Source: Rasiella rasia (lineage in GTDB: Bacteria; Bacteroidota; Bacteroidia; Flavobacteriales; Flavobacteriaceae). Taken from it: a stretch of 64,000 nt of DNA. The notes beneath the pieces were generated by a model. The model made no database searches. It was not told the origin of the DNA and saw nothing but the letters and a program-made list of their open reading frames with translations. This document shows, one piece after another, positions 43,375 through 53,243 of the stretch. Each line of letters opens with the position of its first letter. The first letter of the stretch is position 1. Both the position numbers and the translations under genes were made by a program. The stretch is taken from assembly GCF_011044175.1 (NCBI RefSeq), contig NZ_CP049057.1:1565501-1629500 (forward strand), in the 5' to 3' direction.

Positions 43375-44145
43375 CTATTGTAACACACCAACCGATGGCT
43401 CTGCTTCATCTTCTGGAAAGCCAATGGTACTTTTATAGATATGATATATAGGTATATGCACAAAAAGTTGCGTTACAAACATACCTACAAAACACGCAAT
43501 CATACCGAGCTGTGCAACCATAGAAGCAATCATTACAATTCCGAAGATGATGAGCCAAAATTTATGACCTAATTTAAAAGCAGCTTTTATAATTTGTGAA
43601 ACCGAGAGGTCTTGGTTAAAGGTAAATAGTACAGCAAATAACTGCAATGGTACCATCACGTAAAAAATGGGAAGGTAACAAAGTAATGCCGCTACGACAG
43701 CGATCCCCATGGCCGCAAGATTTAAAAGAAAGATTTTTCCGAAGTTTCCTTTAAGATAAGAAAAGTAACTTCCGGGCTTTTCGGCACTCCCAATGTCTTT
43801 CAACCGAATTACCTTATAAAAATGAGCCACCAGCGAGAAACTGAAAATCTGTATAAACAAAGAAAATAACAGCACTACAAGTACATAACCAACAATAAAA
43901 GCAACAGAGTAGTCGAATTCTGGATTGTAATACGGATTCCCCATATTTTCTAGTATTCCTACATACATTGGTATAAAAGGCACATACACAGCTATTAGCA
44001 CAGGCAACACAAAGAGCATGTTTAACAAGCCATGGTACAATGCTGGCTCCCAAAGTGCTTTAACTGCATCAAAACTCTTGGTGAGCAAGTCGCCAAAATC
44101 AGGTTTTTGGGCTTTCTCAATTCGATTAAAAATAGGATGTTCCAT
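43375..44145 (-). CDS. Polytopic membrane protein of unknown function
   Basis: 256 residues with about six hydrophobic segments, for example GLLNMLFVLPVLIAVYVPFI, FIVGYVLVVLLFSLFIQIF, AMGIAVVAALLCYLPIFYV and FWLIIFGIVMIASMVAQLG. The soluble N-terminus is HPIFNRIEKAQKPDFGDLL and the short acidic C-terminus ends SVGVLQ. I recognise no named family with certainty; it resembles Bacteroidota proteins annotated only as membrane proteins. It is divergent from miaB, so the intergenic promoters at 44146-44273 serve both. Confidence 0.75.
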   Translation of the reverse strand: MEHPIFNRIEKAQKPDFGDLLTKSFDAVKALWEPALYHGLLNMLFVLPVLIAVYVPFIPMYVGILENMGNPYYNPEFDYSVAFIVGYVLVVLLFSLFIQIFSFSLVAHFYKVIRLKDIGSAEKPGSYFSYLKGNFGKIFLLNLAAMGIAVVAALLCYLPIFYVMVPLQLFAVLFTFNQDLSVSQIIKAAFKLGHKFWLIIFGIVMIASMVAQLGMIACFVGMFVTQLFVHIPIYHIYKSTIGFPEDEAEPSVGVLQ

Positions 44146-44198
44146 AGAAGGTTACGTTGATTCTTGAGGATAAAGATAGAAAAAAGAAAGCTGCCATT

Positions 44199-44230
44199 TT
44201 GACACAAACTTAGATTTATAGCTATCTTTG
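44199..44230 (+). promoter_or_regulatory. Promoter of miaB
   Basis: TTG (44199-44201), a 21-nt spacer and TATCTTTG (44223-44230): a full match to the Bacteroidota TTG/TAnnTTTG promoter. It lies 43 nt upstream of the miaB ATG. Confidence 0.65.
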
Positions 44231-44273
44231 CACGTTGCTTGTTATAGCATAACTAGTCATTTTGAAAAAGCAC

Positions 44274-45710
44274 ATGCAAGAAAAAGTAATAGACGAAAAA
44301 CAACAAGGCACAGCGCTAGAAATAGCCGGTCGGGACACCAACACCAAAAAGCTGTTTATTGAGAGCTATGGCTGCGCTATGAATTTTAGCGATAGTGAAA
44401 TCGTGGCGTCTATCTTAGCTAATCAGGGCTACAATACCACTCAGAAATTAGAAGATGCCGATTTAGTTTTAGTAAATACATGTTCAATTCGCGATAAAGC
44501 AGAACAAACTGTTAGAAAGCGTCTGGAAAAATACAATGCCATAAAACGAGACCACAATCCAACCATGAAGGTGGGTGTTCTAGGTTGTATGGCAGAAAGG
44601 CTGAAGGAGAAATTTCTAGATGAAGAAAAAATTGTGGATATGGTGGTGGGGCCAGATGCCTATAAAGATTTACCCAACCTACTTGCCGAAGTAGAAGCAG
44701 GAAACGACGCCGTAAATGTTATTTTATCTAAGGAAGAGACCTATGGAGATATAGCGCCAGTACGACTCAATTCTAATGGTATTAACGCCTTGGTTAGTAT
44801 CACTCGTGGATGCGATAATATGTGCACCTTTTGTGTGGTGCCGTTTACAAGAGGGCGTGAACGTAGCCGAGATCCGCAGAGTATTTTAGAAGAAATAGAT
44901 CAATTGGCCACACAAGGATATAAAGAAGTTACCCTTTTAGGCCAAAATGTTGATAGTTTTTTATGGTATGGCGGCGGACTTAAAAAAGATTTTAAGAATG
45001 CATCAGAAATAGAAAAGGCCACAGCTATAGACTTCTCGCAATTACTTGCTATGGTTGCGGAAGCGCAACCTACCATGCGAATTCGCTTTTCAACTAGCAA
45101 TCCGCAAGACATGACAGAAGAAGTTTTTCATGTGATGGCAAAATATAAGAACATCTGCAACCATGTTCATTTACCATTTCAAAGTGGTAGCGATCGTATG
45201 CTTAAAGAAATGAATAGGCAGCATACCGCTTCAGAATATATTGCCCTAGTAAATAGAATGTGGGAAATTCTACCAAACTGCTCTATTTCACAGGACATTA
45301 TTGTAGGATTTCCAGGTGAAACTGAACAAGACCATCAAGACACACTTTCTTTAATGGACCAAGTTAAGTTTGTGTTTGGTTATATGTATAAATATTCTGA
45401 ACGCCCTGGAACCATGGCCGCAAGAAAATTTGAGGATAATATTTCCGAAGAAACAAAGAAAAGAAGACTCACAGAAATTGTAGATAGACAGCGCTCACAT
45501 GCGGCATATAGAACTCAACAATTTATTGGCAAAACAACAGAAGTTCTCATCGAGAAGGAATCGAAAAAAGACCCAAACCAATGGAGCGGGCGTAACGAAC
45601 AAAGTCTAGTAGTTGTGTTTCCAAAAGGAAACCATAAACCAGGCGATTTTGTGAACGTAAAAATTCATGATTGTACGAGCGCAACGCTTATTGGCACCAC
45701 GGTTGCCTAG
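44274..45710 (+). CDS. miaB: tRNA-2-methylthio-N6-dimethylallyladenosine synthase MiaB
   Basis: 478 residues from ATG at 44274; a TTG at 44262 is less likely. The N-terminal UPF0004 domain supplies three Cys (ESYGCAMNFSDSE, VNTCSIRDKA, GCMAERLKE) for the auxiliary cluster. The radical-SAM domain has RGCDNMCTFCVVPFTRGRER. A C-terminal TRAM domain ends ATLIGTTVA. It thiomethylates i6A37 of tRNAs reading UNN codons. It is likely first in a run with the sigma-54 activator, lptE, TPR and secG genes. Confidence 0.96.
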   Translation: MQEKVIDEKQQGTALEIAGRDTNTKKLFIESYGCAMNFSDSEIVASILANQGYNTTQKLEDADLVLVNTCSIRDKAEQTVRKRLEKYNAIKRDHNPTMKVGVLGCMAERLKEKFLDEEKIVDMVVGPDAYKDLPNLLAEVEAGNDAVNVILSKEETYGDIAPVRLNSNGINALVSITRGCDNMCTFCVVPFTRGRERSRDPQSILEEIDQLATQGYKEVTLLGQNVDSFLWYGGGLKKDFKNASEIEKATAIDFSQLLAMVAEAQPTMRIRFSTSNPQDMTEEVFHVMAKYKNICNHVHLPFQSGSDRMLKEMNRQHTASEYIALVNRMWEILPNCSISQDIIVGFPGETEQDHQDTLSLMDQVKFVFGYMYKYSERPGTMAARKFEDNISEETKKRRLTEIVDRQRSHAAYRTQQFIGKTTEVLIEKESKKDPNQWSGRNEQSLVVVFPKGNHKPGDFVNVKIHDCTSATLIGTTVA

Positions 45711-45793
45711 GCAACTAAATAATAATGGCAACGCTTAGGAAGCCACATGTATAAAAGAATAATAAACGAGCAGAAACTTATAAATCGAACAAA

Positions 45794-47065
45794 TTGGAAA
45801 GTGTACAAGCCACAAAACAACGATTCGGAATTATTGGAAATGATCCAAAACTGAATCGCGCCGTAGAAAAAGCCATACAGGTTGCCCCAACAGATATTTC
45901 GGTTTTAGTAACTGGAGAAAGTGGGGTAGGAAAAGAAAGTATTCCTAAAATTATTCATTCGCTATCTCATAGAAAACACGGAAAATATATTGCAGTAAAT
46001 TGTGGAGCAATTCCTGAAGGCACCATAGACAGTGAATTATTTGGACATGAAAAAGGAGCTTTTACGGGAGCAACACAAACCCGTAGCGGTTATTTTGAAG
46101 TAGCAGATGGAGGTACTATTTTTCTCGATGAAGTAGGCGAATTACCACTTCCAACTCAAGTTAGATTGTTACGTGTTTTAGAGAACGGCGAATTTTTAAA
46201 AGTTGGATCGTCTAAGCTGCAGAAGACCGATGTTCGTATTGTAGCGGCTACCAATGTAAAGATGGTAGATGCCATTGAAAAAGGGAAATTTAGAGAAGAC
46301 CTGTATTACCGTTTAAGTACCGTAGATATTAACCTACCCCCTTTACGAGATCGCGCCGAAGACATTCATTTGTTATTCCGAAAATTTGCTTCAGACTTTG
46401 CCCAGAAATATAAGATGCCAACACTACGCCTAGACGACGATGCCGTACATATGCTAATTAATTATCGCTGGAGCGGAAATATTAGACAATTACGCAATGT
46501 GGCAGAGCAAATTTCTGTTTTAGAACAAGACCGAACCATTGATAAAAACACATTGCGCAACTACCTGCCAGATATGGGCAGTAATTTACCCGCAGTAATT
46601 GGCGCGAAAAAAAGCGCGAGTGATTTTAGTAGTGAACGTGAGATACTCTATAAAGTATTGTTTGATATGCAACGCGATGTGAACGACCTTAAAAAATTGA
46701 CCCTAGAGCTAATGAATTCTGGAAATGCCAGTAAGGTGAAAGAAGAAAACAGCGGACTCATTAGCAAGATTTATTCTGAAGAGCACAACCATCAGGAAGA
46801 GTTGGCTGCTATTGTTGAAGAAGATGACGCGCCTACAAATGTTTCGGTGTTAAGCATAGACGAAGCTGTTCCAGACACCCGCAATGACAAATACGATTTT
46901 GCCGAAGAAATTGAAGAAGAAGAAAGTCTTTCATTACAAGACAAAGAGCTTGAACTTATTAAAAAATCATTAGAAAAATACAATGGCAAACGAAAAGACG
47001 CAGCCGATGAATTAGGTATAAGCGAACGAACTTTGTATAGAAAGATAAAACAATACGATTTATAA
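45794..47065 (+). CDS. Sigma-54-dependent AAA+ activator without receiver domain
   Basis: 423 residues from a TTG at 45794; an ATG at 45747 is out of frame. The AAA+ domain starts almost at once: Walker A VTGESGVGKES, GHEKGAFTGATQTRSGYF (GAFTGA contacts sigma-54), Walker B GGTIFLDEVGELP and YYRLSTVDINLPPLRDR. A long acidic, low-complexity linker leads to a C-terminal Fis-type HTH (RKDAADELGISERTLYRKI). There is no receiver, GAF or PAS domain, so control must come through partners or levels. It sits between miaB and lptE; targets are unknown. Confidence 0.92.
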   Translation: MESVQATKQRFGIIGNDPKLNRAVEKAIQVAPTDISVLVTGESGVGKESIPKIIHSLSHRKHGKYIAVNCGAIPEGTIDSELFGHEKGAFTGATQTRSGYFEVADGGTIFLDEVGELPLPTQVRLLRVLENGEFLKVGSSKLQKTDVRIVAATNVKMVDAIEKGKFREDLYYRLSTVDINLPPLRDRAEDIHLLFRKFASDFAQKYKMPTLRLDDDAVHMLINYRWSGNIRQLRNVAEQISVLEQDRTIDKNTLRNYLPDMGSNLPAVIGAKKSASDFSSEREILYKVLFDMQRDVNDLKKLTLELMNSGNASKVKEENSGLISKIYSEEHNHQEELAAIVEEDDAPTNVSVLSIDEAVPDTRNDKYDFAEEIEEEESLSLQDKELELIKKSLEKYNGKRKDAADELGISERTLYRKIKQYDL

Positions 47066-47081
47066 GTACCTTGCATTTTAT

Positions 47082-47594
47082 ATGAAATACCTACAAAACC
47101 TATTAATATTATTAACCGTAGCACTGACTGCTCAGGGATGTGGTGTATATTCGTTTACAGGAGCAGACATAGACTATAGCACTACAAAAACCTTTCAGGT
47201 AAACTTTTTTCAGAACAATGCTCCAATCGTTCAGCCCGGTATTGCAAGAGATTTCACGAATCAACTTCAAGACTTATTGGTAAATCAAACCAGCTTAAAC
47301 CTTGTAACCAACAATGGTGATTTAGTATATGAAGGGGAAATTACAGAGTATTATATCGCACCAATTACAGCCCAATCTAATAGCACAGCCGCTCAAAACA
47401 GACTAACCATAAGTGTTAATGTTCGATTTTTTAACACAAAGAAAGAAGATAAAGATTTTGAGCAACGCTTTTCGTTTTATTTCGATTACCCTGGGCAAAC
47501 CCAACTTACTGGGTCTACCCTAGATGACGCAATTAACGTAATTTACGAACGTATTACGCAAGATGTTTTTAATAAATCTTTAGCAAACTGGTAG
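47082..47594 (+). CDS. lptE: LptE-like LPS-assembly lipoprotein
   Basis: 170 residues with a lipoprotein signal (LLILLTVALTAQGC). The mature part starts CGVYSFTGADID, followed by FQVNFFQNNAPIVQP, FTNQLQDLLVNQTSLNLV, YEGEITEYYIAPITAQ and a C-terminal DAINVIYERITQDVFNKSL. This is the Bacteroidota LptE family, the plug-like partner of LptD in outer-membrane LPS insertion. It begins 17 nt after the sigma-54 activator and abuts the TPR gene. Confidence 0.88.
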   Translation: MKYLQNLLILLTVALTAQGCGVYSFTGADIDYSTTKTFQVNFFQNNAPIVQPGIARDFTNQLQDLLVNQTSLNLVTNNGDLVYEGEITEYYIAPITAQSNSTAAQNRLTISVNVRFFNTKKEDKDFEQRFSFYFDYPGQTQLTGSTLDDAINVIYERITQDVFNKSLANW

Positions 47595-48521
47595 GTGAAC
47601 ACAGAAACTTTTACATATCTCCTAGCTCACCCGCAGCAACTTACCGACCAGCAATTGTCTGAGTTAGACAAAGTACTGCTGAAATTTCCTTACTTCCAGA
47701 GTGCGCGCGCGTTGCGATTAAAAGGCTTAAAAAACAATCATAGTTTTTTATACAACGACGCCTTAAAGCTAACAGCTGCTTATACCGCAGATCGAGATAT
47801 TTTATTTCAATATATCACGTCTGATGCTTTTATTCAAGATAAAATTTCGGAATCAATTTTACAGCACGACGCTTCGGTGTTGGCGCTAGAAGTCACAGCA
47901 GAAGATGTTTCAGAACAAACGGCGCTAGAGTTAGACAAACAAATGAAATCTGAACTCAAAAAAGCAGAAGCGATTTTAAATCCGCAGTTGTTTGAGCGTA
48001 AAGTGCAATCGGTTAAGGAAATTTCCGAAGAAAACAGAGAACCAAAAGTACCGCCTGTTATAGAAAATGAATCAGCCGCAGTGGCTAAAACTATTGCTGT
48101 AGATGAACCACTTCCTTTTAAGAAAAGTGACACGCATTCATTTAGTGAGTGGTTACAACTCACCAAAGTACAGCCTATAGATCGCTCTGAAGAAAACACA
48201 GATGAGTTAGATTCTTCGACAAAAACAGAAGGTGCTCCTCTTGAGAAAAAGTTAGAACTGATTGAAAAATTTATTCAGGAAAAACCAAAGTTAGAGGTTT
48301 CAGAAATGCCAGAGAAACAAATTAATCTCGCAAAGCCCTATACACAGACGCCTAACGCACTAATGACAGAGACATTAGCGAAGGTTTACCTGCAACAAAA
48401 GAACTATAAAAAAGCAATAAAAGCTTACGAAATTTTAATTTTGAAAAATCCCGAAAAAAGTGGTTTCTTTGCAGACCAAATTCGGGCAATTAAAAAACTG
48501 AATACAAAAGAAGAATCATGA
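47595..48521 (+). CDS. Hypothetical protein with C-terminal TPR-like helices
   Basis: 308 residues from GTG at 47595, the base immediately after the lptE stop, so the two are translationally coupled. The N-terminal 90 residues are helical (YLLAHPQQLTDQQLSELDKV, SARALRLKGLKNNHSFLY), the middle is an acidic linker, and the C-terminus has a TPR motif (LAKVYLQQKNYKKAIKAYE). No signal peptide is visible. It overlaps secG by 4 nt (ATGA). It may be a cytoplasmic scaffold; the function is unknown, but the position between lptE and secG suggests envelope biogenesis. Confidence 0.8.
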   Translation: MNTETFTYLLAHPQQLTDQQLSELDKVLLKFPYFQSARALRLKGLKNNHSFLYNDALKLTAAYTADRDILFQYITSDAFIQDKISESILQHDASVLALEVTAEDVSEQTALELDKQMKSELKKAEAILNPQLFERKVQSVKEISEENREPKVPPVIENESAAVAKTIAVDEPLPFKKSDTHSFSEWLQLTKVQPIDRSEENTDELDSSTKTEGAPLEKKLELIEKFIQEKPKLEVSEMPEKQINLAKPYTQTPNALMTETLAKVYLQQKNYKKAIKAYEILILKNPEKSGFFADQIRAIKKLNTKEES

Positions 48522-48844
48522 GCACGTTTACAATATTTCTTATCTTAATTATTTTTATCTCCTTTTTATTGGTGGTAGTCATCATGGTACAAAACCCTAA
48601 AGGAGGCGGATTATCATCTACTTTTGGCGGTGGCGGTGGCCAGCAACTTGGAGGTGTAAAGAAAACTACAGACTTTTTAGATAAAAGTACATGGACCTTA
48701 GCGGTAGTACTATTGGTTTTAATCTTAGCATCTAACATTCCAATTATGAATGGTGTAGGTACAGATGGTACATTTCAGGAAGATGCCATAGAAAATGTTG
48801 TGCCAGAGGCAGTGCCAACTACTACAGAAGGAGAAACTGAATAA
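48518..48844 (+). CDS. secG: Preprotein translocase subunit SecG
   Basis: 108 residues with two membrane helices (TIFLILIIFISFLLVVVIMV and WTLAVVLLVLILASNIPIM). The typical SecG loop between them is QNPKGGGLSSTFGGGGG followed by FLDKSTW. An acidic C-terminal tail follows. It joins SecYE to ease protein export. It overlaps the TPR gene by 4 nt and is followed by a terminator. Confidence 0.93.
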   Translation: MSTFTIFLILIIFISFLLVVVIMVQNPKGGGLSSTFGGGGGQQLGGVKKTTDFLDKSTWTLAVVLLVLILASNIPIMNGVGTDGTFQEDAIENVVPEAVPTTTEGETE

Positions 48845-48870
48845 ATAGTTTTCCATATTTAAAAAACACA

Positions 48871-48898
48871 AACCAGTTCTTATCGAGCTGGTTTTTTT
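48871..48898 (+). terminator. Terminator of the miaB-secG run
   Basis: Arms AACCAGTTC and GAGCTGGTT (one G-U pair), 48871-48893, followed by TTTTT. 26 nt after the secG stop. Confidence 0.8.
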
Positions 48899-48940
48899 AT
48901 ATTATTAGTATTGATAAATCCTTTCAAAAAATCAAACCCT

Positions 48941-49276
48941 ATGAAAAGCATTGTCCTTCTTCTTAGTATTTGCGTGCTATTTACGAGTTGCTATTCGTAC
49001 AAAACATACTTGGGAGCACCTGAAAATATTATAGTTGGCAAGAAATATCATTTCGATTTTAAGAATGGCAAAGAGGGAATTTACAGAATAGATTCTATTG
49101 GGCAAGATGCGTATTATTACAAAAGAGGAAACAAAGTAAAGTCAATTGCTTTTTCTGAAAACCAAAAAACGGAGCAAGGTAAATTTTCTATCACGCGAAC
49201 TGCTGGACTCACTGGAGGAGTCGCTATAGCCGCAACAGGCATTGCTGCTATTATTGTTTTTCTTACAAATTGGTAA
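48941..49276 (+). CDS. Small lipoprotein of unknown function
   Basis: 111 residues from ATG at 48941; a TTG at 48911 would hide the signal. Lipoprotein signal SIVLLLSICVLFTSC gives a mature Cys at residue 17. The middle is YHFDFKNGKEGIYRIDSIGQ, typical of small Bacteroidota proteins with a beta-hairpin. A C-terminal hydrophobic helix follows (GLTGGVAIAATGIAAIIVFL), so the protein may be anchored at both ends. No family recognised. It lies alone between the secG terminator and groES. Confidence 0.7.
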   Translation: MKSIVLLLSICVLFTSCYSYKTYLGAPENIIVGKKYHFDFKNGKEGIYRIDSIGQDAYYYKRGNKVKSIAFSENQKTEQGKFSITRTAGLTGGVAIAATGIAAIIVFLTNW

Positions 49277-49431
49277 GACTTTTATTCCTCCAATTAAATT
49301 TCGCATCGCTCAGGCTGACAATTTATCAGTTAGTAGGGCGTGGCATACTTTCTGCCTGTAGAACAACAGATAAATTACTTTTAAGTTTAACAAAACTCCC
49401 ACCGTTGTGGAAGTTGTAATAAAAAATAAAA

Positions 49432-49707
49432 ATGGCATTAAAAATCCAACCCCTTTCAGACAGAGTAGTTGTTGCGCCTCAGGAGGCAGAAACAAAAACG
49501 GCATCTGGACTATACATACCAGATAGCGCTAAAGAAAAACCTCAACAAGGCAAAGTAGTTGCCGTTGGAAAAGGTAAAAAAGATCACGACATGACTGTAA
49601 AAGTCGGTGACATGGTGCTTTATGGAAAATATTCCGGTAGCGAATTAAAACTAGACGGCAGCGATTACCTAATCATGCGTGAAGACGATATACTCGCAAT
49701 TGTTTAG
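49432..49707 (+). CDS. groES: Co-chaperonin GroES
   Basis: 91 residues: [16 protein letters not shown], the mobile loop [42 protein letters not shown] and [12 protein letters not shown]. It is the heptameric lid of GroEL. groEL follows after 123 nt. No CIRCE element (TTAGCACTC-N9-GAGTGCTAA) was seen upstream, so heat control is not HrcA-type as far as the sequence shows. Confidence 0.97.
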   Translation: MALKIQPLSDRVVVAPQEAETKTASGLYIPDSAKEKPQQGKVVAVGKGKKDHDMTVKVGDMVLYGKYSGSELKLDGSDYLIMREDDILAIV

Positions 49708-49818
49708 CATGACGCTTTAAACAATTACTCAAAAAATCAAAAAGATAAATAACAATTTCCAAACAACAATCCAATTCTATTTGGGATTTGGATCTTAAAA
49801 TTTGGAACTTAATTTTAA

Positions 49819-51459
<1,641 letters not shown>

Positions 51460-51510
51460 GTCGCAACGCGACAACTAAAAAATGAGTTTGGCTCATCGCC
51501 AGCTCTTAAA

Positions 51511-51540
51511 ACCTCTACTTTTTTAGTAGAGGTTTTTTTG
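51511..51540 (+). terminator. Terminator of groEL
   Basis: Arms ACCTCTACT (51511-51519) and AGTAGAGGT (51525-51533), followed by seven T. Confidence 0.85.
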
Positions 51541-51731
51541 TCTAGCAGCTCTAATTGTGCACGTTAATTTTTGAAAAAGCACGATTAGAACACTACCATT
51601 TAAAACGGAATATTTTCTTAGAACAACAAAAGCCACCCTTTTGAGGTAGCTTTCTCTTTTTCCTTGATATAGGTTTTGTTAATAACACATTACCTAATTA
51701 GAAGTTTCATCACAAAAACTTCAATCCCAAA

Positions 51732-51821
51732 TTACTTCTTCTTTGAAGTAGTCTGAGGAGTCTTCTTAGGAGCCTGCTTTTGAGGTGCCTTAGGAGCTTT
51801 ACTTGACTTCTGATTTTTCAT
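51732..51821 (-). CDS. Tiny Lys/Pro-rich ORF (29 aa)
   Basis: ATG at 51821 to TAA at 51732-51734. It begins MKNQKSSKAPKAPQKQ and ends TSKKK. Made almost only of Lys, Pro, Gln, Ala, Ser and Thr, with a KAPKAPQKQAPKK pseudo-repeat. Such basic mini-proteins do occur in Bacteroidota, but nothing else proves translation. It resembles a histone-like tail. Function unknown. Confidence 0.4.
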   Translation of the reverse strand: MKNQKSSKAPKAPQKQAPKKTPQTTSKKK

Positions 51822-51986
51822 AACTTTTATAATTTAAAGTTACTGAATACAACTGTTTCTTTAACATCTAGCGTTTCAGCAAAACAGTCATAACTCATAT
51901 TCTTATCTCTAAGAACATTATAAATGTACGACGCAAAATGGCAGAAGATTTTTTGTTGGCTAAAAATTAACTAAAAAAATAAATGA

Positions 51987-52712
51987 TTAGATCCAGCTAA
52001 AAATCATAAGCAAAGCCATTACAATCATTAACGTATTTTCTATAAAAGTAGCTTCTGTCATTGGCAAGTCTAAGACCGTTCCAAGACACGCACATTGAAT
52101 TGTGTTTTTACTTACTAACGAACGCGTTACGCCAATTGTAGTAATTATAAGTACAACTAATGTTACAATCAACAACACAGAAACTTCAACACGCATTAAA
52201 AGTAAAACGCCTAAAATAACTTCTATAAACGGATATATATACCCATAGGGAGGCAGCATCTTTGCTAGTGGATCGTACATACTAAATGAATTGGCGAATC
52301 CTTTTAAATCGAAAAGTTTAAAAAGACTAAAAACCATAAAAAATAACCCCATAAAATCTAACATCAGGTCTTTCGCGTTAAATACTGGATAATTTATGGC
52401 ACCATCAATTAAGATAATGAAGGTGAAAATTAAGAACAAAGGCTTGAGTTGTTGTAGCTTGCTCTTTTCAGTTTTAGTTTCAGAAATTCGCTGCTGCCCA
52501 TCAAAAATATTTTTTTCTGATATGTTATATTTTGAAGGTAACGCCTTTTTAAGTGTCGAAGTATCAATATCATCCGTAGCAATAATGGTAGCTTCAGCAT
52601 TTTCAAGGCTAACAGCAACATCTGTAACATTAGGTATCTCTAACAAATGTTCTTTAACCGAAGCTTTACAATTTCCGCAGGTCATGCCGGTTACAGAATA
52701 CGTGTGCTTCAT
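51987..52712 (-). CDS. HMA domain fused to MauE-like membrane domain
   Basis: 241 residues. The N-terminal HMA domain carries GMTCGNC (9-15) and a full beta-alpha-beta pattern to about residue 75. A linker and four membrane helices follow, in a MauE/DoxX-like domain (PLFLFIFTFIILIDGAIN-like start, FMGLFFMVFSLFKLFDLKGF, PFIEVILGVLLLMRV). A C-terminal loop with CACLGT lies before the last helix. HMA domains bind Cu(I) or similar soft metals; MauE-like proteins are linked to disulfide or redox chemistry. The combination suggests copper transfer at the inner membrane. First of the chromosomal copper cluster in position, but separated from the upstream HMA gene by a terminator. Confidence 0.88.
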   Translation of the reverse strand: MKHTYSVTGMTCGNCKASVKEHLLEIPNVTDVAVSLENAEATIIATDDIDTSTLKKALPSKYNISEKNIFDGQQRISETKTEKSKLQQLKPLFLIFTFIILIDGAINYPVFNAKDLMLDFMGLFFMVFSLFKLFDLKGFANSFSMYDPLAKMLPPYGYIYPFIEVILGVLLLMRVEVSVLLIVTLVVLIITTIGVTRSLVSKNTIQCACLGTVLDLPMTEATFIENTLMIVMALLMIFSWI

Positions 52713-52748
52713 TCTAATATGTTTATTAAATTAGCTAGGTAATGTCAT

Positions 52749-52783
52749 AAAAAAGCTCACCTTATTAAGATGAGCTTTTTTTT
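52749..52783 (-). terminator. Terminator between the secreted HMA gene and the HMA-MauE gene
   Basis: AAAAAGCTCA and TGAGCTTTTT arms around a short inner stem, with T tracts on both sides. On the minus strand it ends the unit containing the HMA gene at 52804. Confidence 0.75.
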
Positions 52784-52803
52784 ATAAGAAATAGAGAATC
52801 TGT

Positions 52804-53163
52804 TTATTCGTTCCCGTGATCTTTCTGCACTTGCTCATCTCTATAAAGACAACACGGATGAACACTATTATATGCCTCATCGGTAGCCTTAATCTCTTTT
52901 GTATCATGTCCTACTGCTGCAATGCTTTTGCTAATAGTTGCAAGGTCTGTTTTATTTTCATCAAAAATAAGTTTGCATTCTTTGGTTTCTACATTCCAAA
53001 CTGCAGATTTTACTCCTTTAGTTTTTACAGCAGCCGTTTCAATACGCTTTTTACACATACCGCAAATCCCGTCTACTTCAATGGTAGCTCTTGCGTTTTT
53101 ATTTTGAGCCGTAGCTGTAACTCCAACTAAAGCTACAATTAAAATTAAGATATACTTTTTCAT
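52804..53163 (-). CDS. Secreted heavy-metal-associated (HMA) domain protein
   Basis: 119 residues with a signal peptide (ILILIVALVGVTATAQ). The HMA domain has DGICGMCKKRIETAAVKTKG, where CGMC matches CxxC. The C-terminal tail carries HPCCLYRDEQ. A periplasmic copper chaperone is likely, with the extra Cys-Cys perhaps a second site. It lies 80 nt downstream of the TonB receptor gene in the same orientation and ends at the terminator at 52749. Confidence 0.9.
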   Translation of the reverse strand: MKKYILILIVALVGVTATAQNKNARATIEVDGICGMCKKRIETAAVKTKGVKSAVWNVETKECKLIFDENKTDLATISKSIAAVGHDTKEIKATDEAYNSVHPCCLYRDEQVQKDHGNE

Positions 53164-53243
53164 TTTTATGGTTTTAAGTTTTCTTCGGAAGAAGATAGTT
53201 CTTGATTTATTTTATCGTTAAATTAATTAATCTATATACTCAT

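Larger units (their letters stand above)
51460..51986. other. Gap between groEL and the copper cluster: terminator, hairpins and one tiny ORF
   Basis: Apart from the groEL terminator at 51511-51540 and the 29-aa ORF at 51732-51821 I see no gene. A second stem pairs TCTAATTGTGC (51550-51560) with GCACGATTAGA (51579-51589), one mismatch. A weaker one lies at 51630-51655 (AAAGC...GCTTT) before a T-rich tract. Confidence 0.5.

Noticed and set aside
49277-49431. CIRCE element for groESL
   Set aside because: No TTAGCACTC-N9-GAGTGCTAA pair found; only short unrelated inverted repeats.
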